Of a stretch of DNA of 64,000 nt, positions 61,486-64,000 are shown piece by piece. Source of the DNA: an uncultured Candidatus Melainabacteria bacterium (lineage in GTDB: Bacteria; Cyanobacteriota; Vampirovibrionia; Gastranaerophilales; Gastranaerophilaceae); assembly GCA_934754655.1 (NCBI GenBank), contig CAKVIC010000007.1, positions 34,160 to 98,159 of the forward strand, given 5' to 3'. The notes beneath the pieces were generated by a model, which saw only the letters and a list, made by a program, of their open reading frames with translations, searched no databases and had not been told where the DNA came from. Each line of letters opens with the position of its first letter. Within the stretch, counting starts at the first letter, position 1. Both the position numbers and the translations under genes were made by a program.

Positions 61486-63741
61486 TTAAATTTGATCAAA
61501 ATTTCCTGCTAAGATATTTTTGGCTTTTTGTTCTGCTAAATCAGCTCTTTTAAGCGCTGGGTCAAGGTTTGAATTATCAAAATTCTTGACTATATTTGCA
61601 GCTTGAGCAGATGGAATATAACGATTTTCTTTAGTTTCATTAACAGGACTTTTTATAACATTTTGTGATGAAGGAATGTAAGTGTAATTATCAATTTTTT
61701 GTTTTGGTTTAGTAATATTTTGCTTTACATTTGAAGTTTGATTATTTAGTGTATTTGATATAACAGTTTTTTGAGGTTGATTTTGTGTATTATTCAATAC
61801 AGTTTGTGGCATAACTGGTTGCATGTTGTTTTGCGTTTCTTCAGCTAAAAGAGAGGCTTGTTTCATATCATTTGTATATTTTGATAAATCCGTTTTAGGA
61901 GAGGTTTGCGCTTGAGCAAAACCTGCGTTTTGGGCATCATTTGTATTAGTTTGAGGATTCATTTTTGCGACTTGAGCTTCCATTAATCTATTTCTCAAAT
62001 CTTCATGAGTAAATTGCTTTTGTTCTTTCTTTCTAGCTTTCACTTCGTCATCTTTAAATGGATCATAATCTTTACCAAAGATTAAATTTGAACCTTTATG
62101 TAAAATACCATCAAGTATCGGCTGAATAGCAAACATAAATAAACCAAATTTTAAAACTGAACCAACTAAATTTTTACCTTTATTTGGCATTTTATAAAGC
62201 ATATTTTTAAAACCTGAAGAAGATTTAAATCCTTCAAATTTATTTAAATCAAAAGACAATATTCCAGAAAGTTTTTTGATAGTTTTATTAAAGAAACTTT
62301 CATTTTGAACAAATTTAAGATTTTTTATCTCTTTTTTAGCAGCTTTTTTAGCAGCTTTATAATCTTTAAAAGTTTTAAACTCGCCTTTATTATTTTTTTC
62401 ATTAAAAACTTTTACAGTATCCTTGATTTTTGCAATATTTTCTTTGCTTATACCTGCATATTTTAAACCGGCAGCACCATATAAAATTTTTCCACCTAAC
62501 ATAAAGGTTATAACCCAAGTCATTGAGCTGATTAAGCCCCAAGCTGCGGTACCAATTTTTTCACCTTTTTCTGCCTTACATGTATTTTTAACCATTTCAA
62601 CAATACCTGGAGCAATAAAAATAAGCGCACCGAGCTTACCTCCACCAAATGTTAAAGCTCTATATATCGTTTGAATTGATTTAGAGAACATTCTGCCAGT
62701 TTTTGTTTTAGCTCCTTCTCCCAAGCTAAACATTTTATTATAAATACTTTCCATTGAAATTTTTCTTTTGAAAGGTTTTGTCAATGGTCCTAAAATTTTA
62801 TAATTACCTGCACCAACCCAAACTTTACCTTTAGATTCTTTTGCTATATCCTCAATCAATTTATGATATTTTTGAGGATTATTAGACATGTCTTTAAATA
62901 CTTCTGGAGTTAATTTTACAGAAGTACCCTTTTGCATTAATTTTAAAATTTCACCTTTTGTTAATTTATTAGCATCTTTACTTGTAATAATTTTCTTTAT
63001 TTCATCTTCTGGAAGATTTAAACGACGTAATGTAATATGATTAGCAATTTTTGCACTTTTATCAGATTTTGATAATTTAGAGAATTTTTCGCCATATTCT
63101 TTTTCTATAAAAGCAATTTCATCTTTTGATAAATCAAGGTTTTTCAAAGGAATAGACTTTTCTAATTCCATTAACCCTAATCCTTCTTTCTCTGATACAA
63201 TATGATGATTAAATTCTTGAACAATTTCATCTTTTGCTGTATACATAATGCCTTTTGCCATAGCATTTTCCGGTTGAACCTCTGTATGCATAGCAGCTTG
63301 AGCTAAATCACTTTTATGTAAGATTTCATTTCCTTTTTTTGTATATTTTCCAATAAAACCACCTATAGATTTCATAGGTTTACTTTGGAAAAATTTTGAA
63401 TTTTCAATTCTATCACCCAATCTGGTAGCTTTACCTATTAAACTTTTTTCATACTCTCCACTACAAGCATTAGAGAATTTATCCATTGCAACGCCTAACC
63501 CCAACCAAGTACCTAGAGTTGCGATAGGATGTTCAAAGAACGGTCCAAGCATCATGCCCATTGGTCCATCTGTCATTGCCTCTTTAACACTTGGAGCTTC
63601 AGAATAATCATTAACGTCATACATTGCAGGGAGTTGTACTTGAGAAGCTACTTGAGGTTGAATAACATTAGGAGCAACACCAAAATTTGGATTTATTGTT
63701 TGTGTATTATATCTATTAAAGTTATTACCTAATTTGTACAC
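61486..63741 (-). CDS. Large uncharacterised membrane-associated protein
   Basis: 751 residues from the GTG at 63741, which has AAAGG 8 bases ahead; a GTG nine bases earlier overlaps that site. Several hydrophobic segments are seen: IATLGTWLGLGVAMD near 75, LGALIFIAPGIVEMV near 368, WGLISSMTWVITFMLGGKIL near 400 and VLKFGLFMFAIQPILDGIL near 545. Between them are lysine-rich helices. The end (about 600-751) is asparagine- and glutamine-rich and carries two related units with YIPSSQNV and YIPSAQAA. No family is recognised. It is driven by the shared two-box promoter and has no clear terminator before convergent infB. Confidence 0.7.
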   Translation of the reverse strand: MYKLGNNFNRYNTQTINPNFGVAPNVIQPQVASQVQLPAMYDVNDYSEAPSVKEAMTDGPMGMMLGPFFEHPIATLGTWLGLGVAMDKFSNACSGEYEKSLIGKATRLGDRIENSKFFQSKPMKSIGGFIGKYTKKGNEILHKSDLAQAAMHTEVQPENAMAKGIMYTAKDEIVQEFNHHIVSEKEGLGLMELEKSIPLKNLDLSKDEIAFIEKEYGEKFSKLSKSDKSAKIANHITLRRLNLPEDEIKKIITSKDANKLTKGEILKLMQKGTSVKLTPEVFKDMSNNPQKYHKLIEDIAKESKGKVWVGAGNYKILGPLTKPFKRKISMESIYNKMFSLGEGAKTKTGRMFSKSIQTIYRALTFGGGKLGALIFIAPGIVEMVKNTCKAEKGEKIGTAAWGLISSMTWVITFMLGGKILYGAAGLKYAGISKENIAKIKDTVKVFNEKNNKGEFKTFKDYKAAKKAAKKEIKNLKFVQNESFFNKTIKKLSGILSFDLNKFEGFKSSSGFKNMLYKMPNKGKNLVGSVLKFGLFMFAIQPILDGILHKGSNLIFGKDYDPFKDDEVKARKKEQKQFTHEDLRNRLMEAQVAKMNPQTNTNDAQNAGFAQAQTSPKTDLSKYTNDMKQASLLAEETQNNMQPVMPQTVLNNTQNQPQKTVISNTLNNQTSNVKQNITKPKQKIDNYTYIPSSQNVIKSPVNETKENRYIPSAQAANIVKNFDNSNLDPALKRADLAEQKAKNILAGNFDQI

Positions 63742-63766
63742 GTTATGCACCTTTACAAAACCTAAC

Positions 63767-63834
63767 TATATATATAAAGTAAATTAATCAAAAAAAATTG
63801 CTAAAATTTTACAAAATGTTAAGATTACTTAACA
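63767..63834 (-). promoter_or_regulatory. Shared two-box promoter, site E (gene 61486-63741)
   Basis: Reading the minus strand: TGTTAAG (from 63834) and CTTAAC (from 63823), GCAATTTTT (63801-63793), 11 bp and TACTTTATATATATA (63781-63767), 25 bp before the preferred GTG. Confidence 0.75.
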
Positions 63835-63929
63835 AAAAATTATACATTGAGTTTGCGGAAAAATCGAAACATCCTTATAAATAAAACACCAAAACTAAAA
63901 TTGAAACATAAATATTGGCAATAAAAAAT

Positions 63930-64000
63930 TGCGCTTGGCGCGATTCGAACGCGCGACCTATCCCTTAAAAGGGGAGTGCTCTACCTGCTGAGCTACAAGC
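63930..64000 (-). tRNA. tRNA-Lys (TTT), first two bases beyond the window edge
   Basis: On the minus strand a cloverleaf folds: the acceptor 3' side is CAAGCGC, the D arm includes GCTCAGCAGGTAGAGC, the anticodon loop CTTTTAA gives anticodon TTT, and the T arm is GCGCG TTCGAAT CGCGC. The outermost anticodon pair is not standard. The acceptor pairing implies two more bases (GC) to the right of 64000. CCA is not encoded. It is unrelated to the coding genes and about 190 bp upstream of the large unknown gene on the same strand. Confidence 0.9.

Overview
The window is AT-rich, gene-dense bacterial DNA from an organism with a Gram-negative envelope: it encodes an outer-membrane porin, a very long AsmA/TamB-like protein, prepilin-like and PilT-like proteins, and sugar-nucleotide glycan enzymes. 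Several families I know mainly from non-photosynthetic cyanobacterial relatives are present, for example the protein at 10778 that begins MGMAASQARYLQL, together with NifU/NifS, an ADP-forming acetyl-CoA synthetase and no photosynthesis genes. I infer Gastranaerophilales/Vampirovibrionia (Melainabacteria), probably gut-dwelling and fermentative. This is recognition from memory, not a computed placement.

Region 1 (1-8.3 kb) is the decaying edge of a surface-glycan locus. An intact pseudaminic acid synthase (pseI) is followed by a chimeric remnant, two near-identical acyltransferase/cytidylyltransferase cassettes (one frameshifted), a truncated capsule-type gene, a broken CDP-glycerol glycerophosphotransferase-like gene, one full-length capsule-type protein and two glycosyltransferases. 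The mosaic points to recombination between related cassettes.

Region 2 (8.4-12.3 kb) holds a GIY-YIG protein, a dispersed hairpin-ended repeat with a 151-bp tandem period, and two unknown proteins. Region 3 (12.4-32 kb) is mostly housekeeping: aspartokinase, nifU-nifS, mscS, the AsmA-like giant, rplJ-rplL with an attenuator-type leader and no rpoBC beside it, malQ, ADP-forming acetyl-CoA synthetase, and an rny-ymdB-PHP-pilin-LOG string. Region 4 (32-39 kb) mixes lineage-specific unknowns with pilT-like, recO and a 2-hydroxyacid dehydrogenase. Region 5 (39-48 kb) is a minus-strand run: mfd, a peptidyl-prolyl isomerase lipoprotein, ssb, DUF1537 kinase, pdxA-like and DUF4127. Region 6 (47.5-64 kb) holds ferritin, gyrB, a truncated CDF transporter, small unknowns, a porin, a solute-binding protein, thyX, a CoA-disulfide-reductase-like enzyme, nfeD with a band-7 protein, ylxR-infB, a large unknown protein and the edge of tRNA-Lys.

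The most striking signal is regulatory. Five unknown genes (starts near 9057, 33304 minus, 35515, 36584 and 63741 minus) share a promoter made of GCAATTTTT (degenerate in one), exactly 11 bp, then TACTTTATATATAT. Each also has two TGTAAC/CTTAAC-like half-sites 10-11 bp apart, lying 22-24 and 32-34 bp upstream of the first box. Weaker versions precede the genes at 10778 and 51602. All seven transcription units begin with uncharacterised proteins, so this looks like an undescribed regulon of lineage-specific structural or surface proteins.
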